NCBI RefSeq assembly: GCF_041381155.1
Contig: NC_091142.1
Span: 35,637,604-35,701,603 of the forward strand
From: Argopecten irradians
Lineage: Eukaryota; Mollusca; Bivalvia; Pectinida; Pectinidae
Reading direction: 5' to 3'
DNA length: 64,000 bases
Part shown: piece by piece, positions 11,580 through 42,997 of the stretch
How positions within the stretch are numbered: the first letter of the stretch is position 1
How the letters are laid out: each line of letters opens with the position of its first letter
Notes under the pieces: model-generated
Told to the model about the DNA's origin: nothing
Seen by the model: only the letters and a program-made list of their open reading frames with translations
Database searches by the model: none
Position numbers and translations under genes: made by a program

Positions 11580-13442
11580 TATTTTATCCATTATCAGTAA
11601 ATTCTTCTGATTGTAGATCTAACTAGTTATTGAGCCATCCTCAAAATGTCTATTAAAGGGAGATAAGCCAAATAAAATCACAATCAATCCTTATACTTCA
11701 AATTGCTTACACAAATAAAAAAAACTCTGCTGTTACAGCATTAACGGTCCTTAAATGCTGCCAGCAGGATTTTAGTATATAAGCATATACGATACTATAT
11801 TTGACACGGACAGCTAACAATGCTGAAATGTTGTTTGCCAAAAAAAGGCAATCAAAATATAGGATGGGGGTAAAATAAAGTGATAATCATAAAAACTAAT
11901 TATGCAATTCACTTATCTTCTAGGTTTATGGCAAGGTTTTATAAAAGTTTTTATGTATTATAATAATACATCATCATAGTTAGGTAAAACTAAATTTAAA
12001 TAGTAATAATAAAAATTGATGTTTAAATAAAATACTTAGACCAGTCATAAAGTTCTTAACAATCATTCAACCATTATGGCTACTAGTCTCTTCCTCCTAG
12101 CTATCCTCAAGCACATGGATTCTAAAGCCAGCGATCTAAATTTTAAAATACATCTTGAAATTCAAATCATGTTGAAATGCACACTACTTTAACATGTGTC
12201 TTTGAAAAGTAAATATGGGTGTTTGGAAAGACAAAAGTAAAACATGCTGTATAACCGGCTATTTCTGCGGGACAAAATTCCATGATTCTAAGTAAAAACA
12301 TGCACATTAAATTTTAGCTGTTTTAAATGTACGCGATCTGACTACTATGGGTATTTATGAGTTTTCTCAAGATTTGAGGATCAAATTTTCAAGCTCATAG
12401 CAATGTGATGCGAAATTGCAAATATATCACCCCCCTCCCATCCCCCACACACATAAAAAAACAAAGAATAACGTGTTTACAGTAAATGTAACAATGCAAG
12501 ATGACTACAGATAATTATAAACTTCACATGGATTATAATACAACAATGCGATATGCAATCTGAAATCCAGGAAAATTTCATGAAGCAAGTTATCTCCCTT
12601 TCTCCATATCAAAATAGCTGCAGACCAAGGCACAGTAAATATATGACCCATACATCGTGCTAACAAGAAAGCAAAAAGCTCGTTGCATGTGAAATTATAA
12701 ACAAAGAATCCAATAAATGGGATGAAATACATGTAAAAGTGATAAAAAACTGTCCAATTATATATTGCATGTATAATGTACAGTATATTATTGAGACTCA
12801 TTAAAACAGGAATTGTAATTAATGAAAGGTTTCACTATGGCCTTTACATTATGCGGAAAGAACAAAATAATCACAGTCAGCTTCATTGGTCTATCATATA
12901 TACATCCTACTCTCAAACAAAATACCTGATACATATACATTTGTATTTTCTTTTATTTTACACGAACAAGTACGCCCATCCATTTCTCTAGGGTATCCTC
13001 CTTCATCCCTATGTTTAAGCATCTACAATTATATAGTAACAATGCTGAATACTTTTCCTTATCTTCTTACTAATATTATGCCTACATCTAGTTTCTTGAT
13101 ATATTTACATATTATACAGTTTCAAAATCAGGAAATTTTATTAAGTCAATTAATCACTTGAAATCCACAGGCATTTGTGATTTAGTTCAACATTTCCTTA
13201 AATATATTAATTGATTAAAGGTAGAACTCTGTAAAATTTTCAAGTATAATATATATTTCATCCAGCTATATCATGATTGTGTTAAATCTCAAGCAAAAGT
13301 GTCATTTCAGCATTGACTTCTCATTGCACTAATGATAATAGTTCTTAAAGGTTTAATTTGCCAAATAAGTGCCTACATAAACACAAGTTATCTATTTTTT
13401 TTTAAACAACATCTACAAGGAATGTTATCAAAGTGACAATAA
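11580..13442 (-). other. Region downstream of LIMK, possible 3' UTR
   Basis: AT-rich sequence just past the LIMK stop codon in the direction of transcription. AATAAA hexamers on the minus strand at 13137-13142 and 12952-12957 could serve as poly(A) signals, but such hexamers are frequent at this base composition. No independent gene is seen. Confidence 0.3.
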
Positions 13443-33915
<20,473 letters not shown>

Positions 33916-33925
33916 TTCCCGACTT

Positions 33926-33937
33926 TCAATCGAACAT
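33926..33937 (-). promoter_or_regulatory. Minimal upstream ORF in LIMK leader
   Basis: On the minus strand ATG TTC GAT TGA lies 10 nt before the main start codon, in another frame. If the transcript begins upstream of it, this three-codon uORF could lower translation of LIMK. The transcription start is not known. Confidence 0.35.
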
Positions 33938-34007
33938 TTCTACCTCTTATCAGAAGAGAGCTCTCTTTTCATCAAGACTGGATGAGTTACGTCCCTTATA
34001 AACAGCG

Positions 34008-34221
34008 GGGCCGTTTTCGATTTTCGGTTTGACTGGTTGGACCTAGTTGTTCGTTTATGAATTAAAGACGGACTTGGTGATTTTATATTGTTTTCAGACG
34101 AGCTTTGACAAAGCCATCACAGGCTTGTATCATAAACTGCAGGTCCGTCAGGATTTAAACTTGAAATAATGATTTTTACAAACGGTCGAACCGGTTGTTC
34201 CGAATAAACGAAAACGGCCTT
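34008..34221. mobile_element. TIR element just upstream of LIMK
   Basis: Ends 'gggccgttttcga' (34008) and 'cgaaaacggcctt' (to 34221) are inverted copies; inside, 'gacggacttg' and 'caggtccgtc' pair too. It begins about 90 bp upstream of the LIMK start codon, so it lies in or beside the 5' UTR or core promoter. Confidence 0.55.
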
Positions 34222-34318
34222 GGTCCATATACATTTCTGAAGTCCATCACTTTGCGACACCTAATTCTAACATTTTCAAAATAGATTGTTTTAGAATATT
34301 CATTTGTTGACATTACTG

Positions 34319-34753
34319 TTTAGGGTTGCATTCGCAAAATAATTTTTAAAAAATAGGGTCGGTAGGTCGGGAGGTTTGTGTGTGTGTGTGTGTGTGTCTT
34401 TCACTCTAAAATAATGGCCGTAACCGGAGTCTGAGATCGAAATCCCGACTTTTAAGTTTGTTTTCGTAGAGTGGGAAAAAATATGGTCGGGGTTTAATTT
34501 GCTTAATTAGTTTAACGTCCTATTAACAGCCAGGGTCATTTAAGGACGTGCCAGGTTTGTTGGTGGAGGAAATCCGGAGTACCCGGAGAAAAACCACCGA
34601 CCAGCGGCCGGTACCTGGCAACTGCCCCACATGGGATTCGAACTCGCGACCCAGAGGTGGAGGGCATGTGATAATATGTCGGTACATCTTAACCACTCGG
34701 CCACCGCGGCCCCTACGGGGGTAAAAAATTTGGGTCGGTCGGGTAACCCTAAA
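34319..34753. mobile_element. TIR element interrupted by a SINE
   Basis: The outer sequences 'tttagggtt' ... 'gggtcggtaggtcggg' and 'gggtcggtcgggtaaccct' are arranged as inverted and partly direct repeats around the SINE at about 34497-34713. A (TG)n microsatellite lies at 34377-34398. Confidence 0.45.
34497..34713 (-). mobile_element. tRNA-derived SINE, copy 1
   Basis: On the minus strand it starts with a tRNA-like head (gccgcggtggccgagtgg, then 'cgagttcgaatcccatg' as B-box), followed by 'ggtacctggcagttgcc'-type middle words and the tail 'ccctggctgttaataggacg'. Same family as 40692-40906. Typical of bivalve tRNA SINEs mobilised by a LINE. Confidence 0.85.
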
Positions 34754-34759
34754 AAGACA

Positions 34760-37195
34760 TATTATTTTATTGGCCTAATATTAGGCAAACAACAAAAAAT
34801 AATAATAATAAAAGCCTAACACTATGTATAAAAAGGCAGGTTTCGCGGACTAGGTTCTTGATTGAGTTTTTATCATAATCAGTAGACTGTATACCCCTAA
34901 CTAGGCTAGTAAAAAATAAGCTACAAGTGCAAGTTAAATGTACTTTTAACGAATGTGGCAGGCCTGTACAGTAGTGATACCAAATTTTATTTATTAGGGT
35001 AAAGGTAGGGAAGTTCGGACACTCTCGTAGTAAAATCCCATATAACGTCATTGGCCATAAAAATATTCAGTAATGAGATGTATATCATACATCAAATTAA
35101 ACTGCCAATCAAATCCAACATTTTGATAGGGTTCTCCAAAAAATATTTCGATTAAGACTTGAAATACAGCCAGCTGAAGTTACCCACAGATTTTCCCGAT
35201 AATGCAAAATCCTGATATTCAGTATTAACTAGCCAAGACAGTGTTTAAAATATTATGTAGAAGAACTTGTTTATTATGTAAAAAATACTTTTACCAAGGA
35301 TCGATAAGCAAGACTTCTCTGATTTTACTAATATTTTCTGAACCCTATGTAATGCATATAGATCTATATATTATGAAAACAACGTACGGTTTATCAGACG
35401 TAAAATCATGTATTGAGAGATCATTCATTTTTTATGTAGAATCCACCAGGTAAGTTTTGTATCGTTGATAGGTAATTGTTTGATATATAAATAATGCAAT
35501 GTTATTATACATTTGTTTTAATCTGCTAGGCCTACATGTTATAGGGTTGCTAGAGTTATTGCCCTTTGAGTATACCCTTTTAACTATACTAGTATTAGAT
35601 GTAGTAACTAGCGACTAAATATATAGTACATGAAAAAGTAAACATTGACAGAAATACAATCGATAGCTTTGACTATTACAAAAGTTTTGGAAAAGGAAAG
35701 TAATTATAATATCAAGTGTAGACATACACAATTTTAGTAACTTTAGGCAGGCCTACCTTTTTGAACTTAGATAGTACATTTGTATTTTGTCCATACAAAG
35801 AAATATACAAGTTTGGTTTGACTTGGTTTTGTCTTTTATTCGTTTACCTGTCATCAACTGCCGAAAGACCTCTGTCGTGTGTGCAGTGCGTCATTGACGT
35901 ACAGTGTATGTTAATATTTCCCTTTATGTCACCTCACTGGAATATCCTACCGACGGTACATGTATATATCCTACCGAAAACTTTCCTAACGACGGTGAGT
36001 GCTGTTTGCACAAAAGAAAACTATTTTTACTCCTCAACATTATTTCACAAAGACATTTTAAAGTGCTTACCAGAGGTCTATTTTTGACATATTCAAAAAT
36101 AAAATACGAGGGAAGCTGATTTAATATTATTCCAGGAGATTTTGCATAGAAGATGGATTCTGTTGCATCTGTGCTCTGTCTTGTTTATAATTTACAATTC
36201 ACATATAATGTATATGAGATGTTAAATAATAATTGTTGCTAGAACCTTTTATTACTACCTCATTTGTTATTGATTTAAATGAAATAAACAAAAGACCCAT
36301 AGGACCTTATCGCACACCTGACTTATTATGCCAAGAAATACTGTATTTTGAGGACAGGATAATTGTAAAAATGTTTCTAAAACTTGATTTAGATTACGTT
36401 CCGAAGATTTTATATATATAGTTAACGTTATATTTAAACAAAGTGACATTATTCTTCGAGTTTTACAAGTATTCTTGATGGATATACTTTGTACATGTAT
36501 CAATTAGATGTGCCAGTTCTAGCAGATATCGATCAGAGCAATATGCTCTGTACGTCTTAACAAATAATATATTTTGCAGACGATATTATGATTTTAATCA
36601 GTCTTAGCACTATTATAATCAATTGTTATCAGTGCGTGATATGTGCGTCGTAGCATTGATTTAATAAATAAAGGAGCTGTAAGGTAATACACTTTGATCA
36701 TCTGTAATACTATACAGTAGCTGACAATAGCAATACTTTATTCTTTTAAATAAAAAACGGAGAATTACTGTACAGTACACATTTCTATATATTTCCTTGG
36801 TTGAACACGATGAACATTGCTTAGAAGTTGATATTTAATGTATATCTAAAGCATATTATATTGTTGTAATTCACCAATCAACAGTAAAATGGGTCATTAA
36901 AAGTGTTACAGATATTGGTGTGTTTCAGAATGCAAGGTCAAATTTTCACAATTTTGCAAGCTTGAAGTTTGTAACCCATAACCCTACCCCAATTTCAGTA
37001 AGTGCTAAGATGGGTCATATTTGACTATAAAAAAAATCCGCAATACATGCACACCCCTCCACATGGACAATGTTTTGAAAGGCTGTTGTATGCATGTTTA
37101 TGTATCGTATAACATTAACGATATTGACCTATTTATTATACTGTGATATAACCGAGGACATCCTTTACATACCCGATCACGCTAAACATGGGTGA
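34760..37195. other. Intergenic, no gene seen
   Basis: AT-rich sequence with several ORFs of 60-108 codons but none with a recognisable domain, convincing codon use or splice context. No strong repeat noted. Confidence 0.4.
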
Positions 37196-37199
37196 TTAG

Positions 37200-37610
37200 T
37201 TTGTTTGTTTAATTAACGTCCTATTAACAGCCATGTAAGGACGACTTCGCATGTATGCAGCGTGTAGCATGTATGTAGTGTGTGGTGCGTGTTTTGGGAG
37301 ACTGCGGTATGTTCGTGATGTGTCTTCTTGTATAGTGAAACTCTTGCCCTTTTTATAGTCCGGTCAGCATACCTGTACTGTAATGTTGTCCAACCCCACA
37401 ACTGATAAGGACTACACACAGTTTATTATTGGTGACTCTATGACAGAGGAAGGAAGTGAACACTATAAAAAGGCCAAGTGTTTCACTATACAAGAGGACA
37501 CAACAAGAATATACCGTAGTCTCCCAAAACACGCACCATACACTTCATTTACACAACTTACATGACCCTGGCTGTTAAAAGGATGTTAGTTATATCAAAC
37601 AAACAAACAA
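37200..37610. mobile_element. Foldback element, about 410 bp
   Basis: Both halves are inverted copies: 'gtttgtttgtttaattaacg' ... 'ttttgggagactgcgg' ... 'ctttttatag' on the left, and 'ctataaaaagg' ... 'gtctcccaaaacacgc' ... 'tcaaacaaacaaaca' on the right. The terminal words resemble the SINE tail. Related to the fragments at 23308 and 38352. Confidence 0.75.
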
Positions 37611-38351
37611 TATCATTTTTTACCCCAACATGATTCGTTATTAAACATGCTGTCACATGATTAAATCGTTGCATATGTACAAAAAATGTGAATAAAAGTC
37701 AGTTCACCAAGTTTTCCACCTATTTATCATAGTACACGTCGTTAATCAAACCTTTTCATCTTGATATGTATCTATATAATTATATAGTGTCTACATGATA
37801 TCAGTACATTTGTATATCTAAGTTTGTTCGAGATAACGATTTACCGTTGTTTCTAACAAACGACTTCTTTTTCTTTCACAAATGTTCACTAATTTGATTG
37901 TTACCAATGCATTAAACGCTGTAATAATGGACAACTAATATTACCATTGAATCGGGGATGTTATGGGTATTTCGATGATAAAAAGTAAAATGCCAAACAA
38001 TTATTGTATGAAATGTGATAATTGGACGGATTTGGATACCCAAAACGGTCCAAATGGCAAGTATTCTTTAAATAATGCCAGACACAGACAGACCATTGGC
38101 CTGACCTTGTGTCTTATCTCGTTATATAATAACTCTATGTCATTGAACTGACCATAGGTGTCACAAAGACAAATGGCCGACCAATTATACTCGTAAGCCG
38201 AGCAACACGTGATAGTGGACAGGCGATGTACAAAATACAGGCGGTTACTTTATCACGTGGACGCATCATTGCCGATATAAACATTGACATACCAATCAAC
38301 TTGTGTTGTAGTTGTACTTGCTGATTTGACCTTGTGTTGTTTGATTAAACT

Positions 38352-38700
38352 GTAGTTGGTCTCCCATGTATGCGGCGTGCTGCGTGAATGAAGTGCATGT
38401 TGCGTGTTTTGGGAGACTGCAGTATATATTCACGTTGTGTCTTTTTGTATGGTGGAGCCATTGTTCTTCTTAGTGCTATATCATTGAAGCATGCCGCCGA
38501 AGACACCAAGCAACACACCCCACCCAGTCGTATTATACTGACAACGGGCGAACCAGTCGTCCTTTAATGCTGAACACTAAGCAGGAGCAGAAACTATCGC
38601 TTTTATAGACCTTGGTGTGTCTCGGCCAGGGGACAGAACCCAGAGCATACCTCATAGTGGCGAGCGCTCAACCGAAGGCCAAACTTGAGGCGGTGTCAAG
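38352..38700. repeat. Dispersed repeat fragment, same family
   Basis: Carries 'gtgttttgggagactgcag', 'tgtctttttgtatggtgga', 'catgccgccgaagacacca', 'gggcgaaccagtcgtcctt' and 'ggccaggggacagaaccc'. It is longer than the other copies and shows more of the family body. No ORF. Confidence 0.65.
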
Positions 38701-40691
38701 GGAGACGTTAGGACGTAAGTTAGGAAAAAAAGAAAATATAAAATACTAAATTTAGTCGCGTTATATGATGCAATAGCGGCAGCAGGTACAAATCTGTCGT
38801 CCCACCTGTAATTCCTCGCCAATGCGACAATATGACCTAATCAGCCATCATACTTCTCCTGATGGCCTTCTATCATTAGGTGACTAAATTTGGGAACATG
38901 TCTTTTCTAGGCTTCCTAAACGACCCTTCGTTTTGTCAAAAACTCCCCTGACAAGAAATGTTTTTGACATTGATGTTAAGCATCAGTTGGCCATGTGAGG
39001 AAGACTCTGGGTTCTGTACCATACCTTGACATCGCCATATATACTGGATGTGCTGTTTGTTATCCTTGACGGTATACTTCACAGCGGTAAAGTAATGAAA
39101 CGGTTGGACATTTTCAGGCCGAGTCTGCAAAGACACACAAGCACGTGTATAGCTGTCAATAATGGCGTTGTCCGTAATTAACCAACCGACAGTGAATAGT
39201 GAGGAACTACTGTCTAGTTACAGATATGAACGCTACCATCTCAGTGGAGCATTCTGACAAAGAGAAACAGGAAATACATTATCTGTTCAATTTATATTGT
39301 TGATCTATTTTACAGACTAAATCCAAACTGATGAAGTTCAGAGAATAGATATCAACAGATATTTGTATGAGCTATGGTCGTCATAGTGGTGAATTCATGT
39401 GTGTGTTTTGGGAGGCTGCGGTGAGGCAAGGATATGAAAATTGACGAATCAACAGCCAATTCAAATGTCTCTCTATTGAAGGAAAACGTGGTTGGAAAGG
39501 GTTTTCTGAAAGAACGGATAGAAATAATGAGGGACCTTGTAACAGCTGATTTAATGAAAATTATCTTGAAGTTGTTGCCATATTTCGACCTTACGGATAA
39601 AAATCAAGGTGATTTTATTTTATTTGATTTAATGGAAATACTTGTGATGTTGCCAGATTTTGTCTGAGATATTGCGGAACTGGTTTCGAGAACAGTTTTT
39701 CACAAGCAAACTTCAGACAATTCTCATAAGATCACTATTGCAATGAATACGGATTTCAGTAGTTCGAGTTGTTCTGCCTTTTATCGTTGGTCTTGTCTGA
39801 TGAACATTAAATATGCTCACCCTTGCATATAACACCTCTCTAATGAGAAACTCTCAGAGCAGAATTGAGTTCACGTGCACTAAGGACTATTTCCCGTGTG
39901 TCTGCATAGCAACAAAAAGAAAGTCTAGACAGATCGTTGTGAGACTGCATAGTTTGGACTCGGTCCTACCAGCAATCATTACTTTGATGTCGTCCTTGAC
40001 ACTCGAGCTTCTGTCTACCTGAACACATTACACTACATAGTCACACACGAGCCACGCCCTACCCCTAGTAGACAGCTTAATGTGATACATCCTGTAAAAC
40101 AACCAATTATATTTACAACACTAACTGCAATCGAAACAAAAATAAATACGTTGAAGCTTTAACATAATTTTGTTTCGTGGTATTGTCTTATAACACATAA
40201 CAACATTGACGACAAATTTAATAACGCGTGTTAGAGCAATATGATTATTTGTCTGCACTACTGTTTTGTGGCATAGTGCCATGACAAGGAAAAAAGTAAA
40301 GATTAATGTTTCTATACATATCTAAAATATATTAATTTCAAGATAGCCACTATCCACTTTGATAGTATCCCGCTTATAATAAAATTTCATAGCATAAAAC
40401 AGTTGGAAAGTTTTATTGCTGAGCAATGTAAAATAACTAACTAAATACGAAAAAAAATCAAGGATAATTATTAAAGAATATTCAAAACTTTAATTTGAAT
40501 CAAAATGTTCCTGGACCATGAAACAGTTTTAAACAAACGTGTAACAGGTAAAATGAAGTGATGTTTTTAGAATATGATTGTAGTTTATTTAGTCTATGAC
40601 ACTTTTTCTTCTATAGATTACTTAAACGTTAAGTTTCTCAGATAGGGTGTTTGAAATTTACATGCTGGCCCTATTAGCATGCTCGTAAAAG

Positions 40692-40906
40692 ATGGAGCCG
40701 CGGTGGACGAGTGGTTAAGATGTCACGACATAATACCACAAGCCCTTCAAGCCAGTTCGAATCCCATGTGGAACAGTTGCCAGGTACTGACCATAGGTCG
40801 GTGGGTTTTCTTCGGGTACTCCAGCTTTTCTTCGTCAATAAACCTGGCACGTCCTTACATGACCCTGGTTGTTAATAGGACGTTAAACTAATAAAAACCA
40901 AAGACC
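40692..40906 (+). mobile_element. tRNA-derived SINE, copy 2, with target-site duplication
   Basis: tRNA-like head with A-box 'ggacgagtggttaag' and B-box 'agttcgaatccc', middle 'tgccaggtactgacc', tail 'ccctggttgttaataggacg' ending in an A-rich stretch. Flanked by a perfect 11-bp duplication 'gctcgtaaaag' at 40681-40691 and 40907-40917, as left by LINE-type retrotransposition. Confidence 0.95.
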
Positions 40907-40974
40907 GCTCGTAAAAGGCGACTTTATTTGCGATTTTTCTTTTTCCTTTTTTTTCTATCTGGCTTCTTCTCATG

Positions 40975-41222
40975 ACAATGCCTCAGTTTCGTCTTGGAGT
41001 TTGAGTGCTCACCATTGCACTACTCCCTGTATCCGCTCCTTCGTGGCGTTTATGGTGACCGGTTGTGCCGTTGTAAGTATAATGTGACCAGATGGAACCG
41101 GCTGTTCAGTGTCTTTGGCGGCATGCAACAGTGAAACAGTACATAAAATGGGCAAAAGCTCCACTATCACAAGAAGACACAGTGCTAGTGTACGGCAGCC
41201 TCCTAAAACATCCATTCACCCA
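40975..41222. repeat. Dispersed repeat fragment, inverted copy
   Basis: Reverse-strand member of the 'ttttgggagactgc' family: it contains 'ggcggcatgcaacagtga', 'cacaagaagacaca' and 'gcctcctaaaacat', which reverse-complement to words in the copy at 38352-38700. Confidence 0.55.
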
Positions 41223-41251
41223 CCACATCTCATAGGCAGAGACCATCCTTA

Positions 41252-41570
41252 AAAATGCTCCGCCGCCGACAGAATATGAATTATACTCATCATTTGAACA
41301 ATAATTGATGTTTAATCATGGATATATATGTCTAATTATCACAAAAATGATTTTAAATAATTCATTTTGCTTTTAGTGCATGATCGATTAGTACTTCATT
41401 CCATATAGGATATAGTGCAACGGAATGTTTTCGGGATGCAATAAATTGCTTTCGATATTTTTCTCTTGAAATAAAATTTGAAGCTCAATGGTGGTAATGG
41501 AAGAAATGTACTGATTCGTTTGCTCATGTTTTTGATAGAGAAAAATACCATTCGTCGGCGGTGGAGCATC
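41252..41570. mobile_element. MITE-like TIR element C, copy 1
   Basis: Starts 'atgctccgccgccgac' and ends 'gtcggcggtggagcat', inverted repeats about 318 bp apart. Interior shares 'cattccatata', 'ttttcgggat' and 'gaagctcaa' with copy 2 immediately downstream. Confidence 0.8.
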
Positions 41571-41712
41571 ATTAACTTATGCTTTTAATCTCTTTAATAA
41601 TATTTTTGCAGCTATATTCAGTATTCGGTAAATATTAAGTTTTGTCAAGACTGCTGCTTACAGAAGCAAAATACAAATAATTGTCCAAAACTGAAGTTAT
41701 TTGTAATATTTT

Positions 41713-42057
41713 AAAATGCTCCACCACCGACAGAGCATATGTTATATGTATCATTTGGACAACCAATGGTAATTAATCGTGTATATATGTAAGTCTAACT
41801 AACACACGAATACAAATAAAACAATTTGATTTAATATTGTTGTCTGCACAATTAGAAACTCATTCCATATAAGACAAAGAGCCATGGATTTTCGGGATAC
41901 AATTAATTATCTTAATTTTTTTATTCTGAATTAACAATAGGAAGCTCAAACTTTTCAATGTTGGTGATAGTGTAAAGAAAGGGAATTTTGCTACTGAAGA
42001 AAATTTCTAATTTGTCTGCTCTTGTTTTTAAAACTTCGTTCGTCGGTGTAGCAATTT
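41713..42057. mobile_element. MITE-like TIR element C, copy 2
   Basis: Same orientation as copy 1. Starts 'atgctccaccaccgac' and ends with a decayed 'gtcggtgtagcaa'. About 145 bp of unrelated sequence separates the two, so they are neighbouring insertions or a local duplication. Confidence 0.75.
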
Positions 42058-42138
42058 TCAGGGGATGTTAAACATGCACTTAATTCAACGTCGTTGATCA
42101 TCTTTCCATTCACATATGTAGGTGGACGTTAAAGTTTT

Positions 42139-42600
42139 ATGTGTTGTAATTTGCAGACTGCTGGAATAGGACGAACTCTTCATACGTTATTCACCACAAA
42201 ACTTACCAAAAGTTTGAGAATAACAATACTTAAAATGCATATCTTTTACTTTTACACAGAAAAAATAAAAGCTCAAAATGCATTTCGGCAATATTGCCAA
42301 CAATTATTATATTTAGTCTACAATGCAGTGAAATGAGTATATATGGTCAGATCATGAAGACAAGTTGTGGTATATTATTTTCAGATTTTACAGTTTTACT
42401 AGTAATCGCCTTCTGCAAATATTTTTTTTCATCTGGATATACGTAAAGGAAAACATGAACAACAACTTATACAGTGCAAACCTGCTGTGTTGTAAATAAT
42501 CTTAAAACGACATCATACATTATTGTCTCTACCGCTGACTGAAATTTCTGATTTAATTCATCATTCCTTACGATTTTCAATAGATCACTGAAGAAAAATA
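42139..42600. repeat. Dispersed repeat, second copy
   Basis: Old relative of 2440-2900: shared words are 'aaaataaaagctcaaaa', 'gtctacaatgcagtgaaa' versus 'gtctacagtgcagtaaaa', and 'gacaagttgtggt' versus 'gccaagttgtggt'. Confidence 0.5.
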
Positions 42601-42997
42601 GTATGTCAAAATGTCGCTAAGTTACGACACTTATAACCTTAATATTGAGTTACTTTGGTATATTATTAACCACGCCGTGATTATATGTACATTGTATATT
42701 GCATAATATCCTATAATCTCATTTAATTCGTGGATAAATGACATTCGAAAAACAAAAGAATGTTGGTTTTGAATATTCATATCCATGAAGAAAAGAAAAA
42801 AAACATTCAAAAGAATGTATAAAGTCACTTCAATCACATGATTTGAAATTGTTGCATGCTCAACTTCAACATAATTAAGTTAAATACCATTAGTGTGAAA
42901 TTCAAACATATCATTGACATCATTTTAGTATCAATATGTGCTCTCTTCAATCAGGATTTTTATCAACATGTAAAATATAATGATTATAGACAAACCC

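Noticed and set aside
12505-12801. 98-codon minus-strand hydrophobic ORF
   Set aside because: AT-rich composition gives Phe/Ile/Tyr-rich chance translations; it lies downstream of LIMK with no other signal.
35761-36087. 108-codon plus-strand ORF
   Set aside because: No domain or codon bias, and the overlapping frame is also open.
39434-39667. 77-codon plus-strand ORF, Leu/Ile-rich
   Set aside because: No recognisable family, surrounded by repeat fragments; insufficient support.
40692-40765. Possible tRNA gene
   Set aside because: It has A- and B-box words but no clean cloverleaf; it is the head of a SINE with a target-site duplication.
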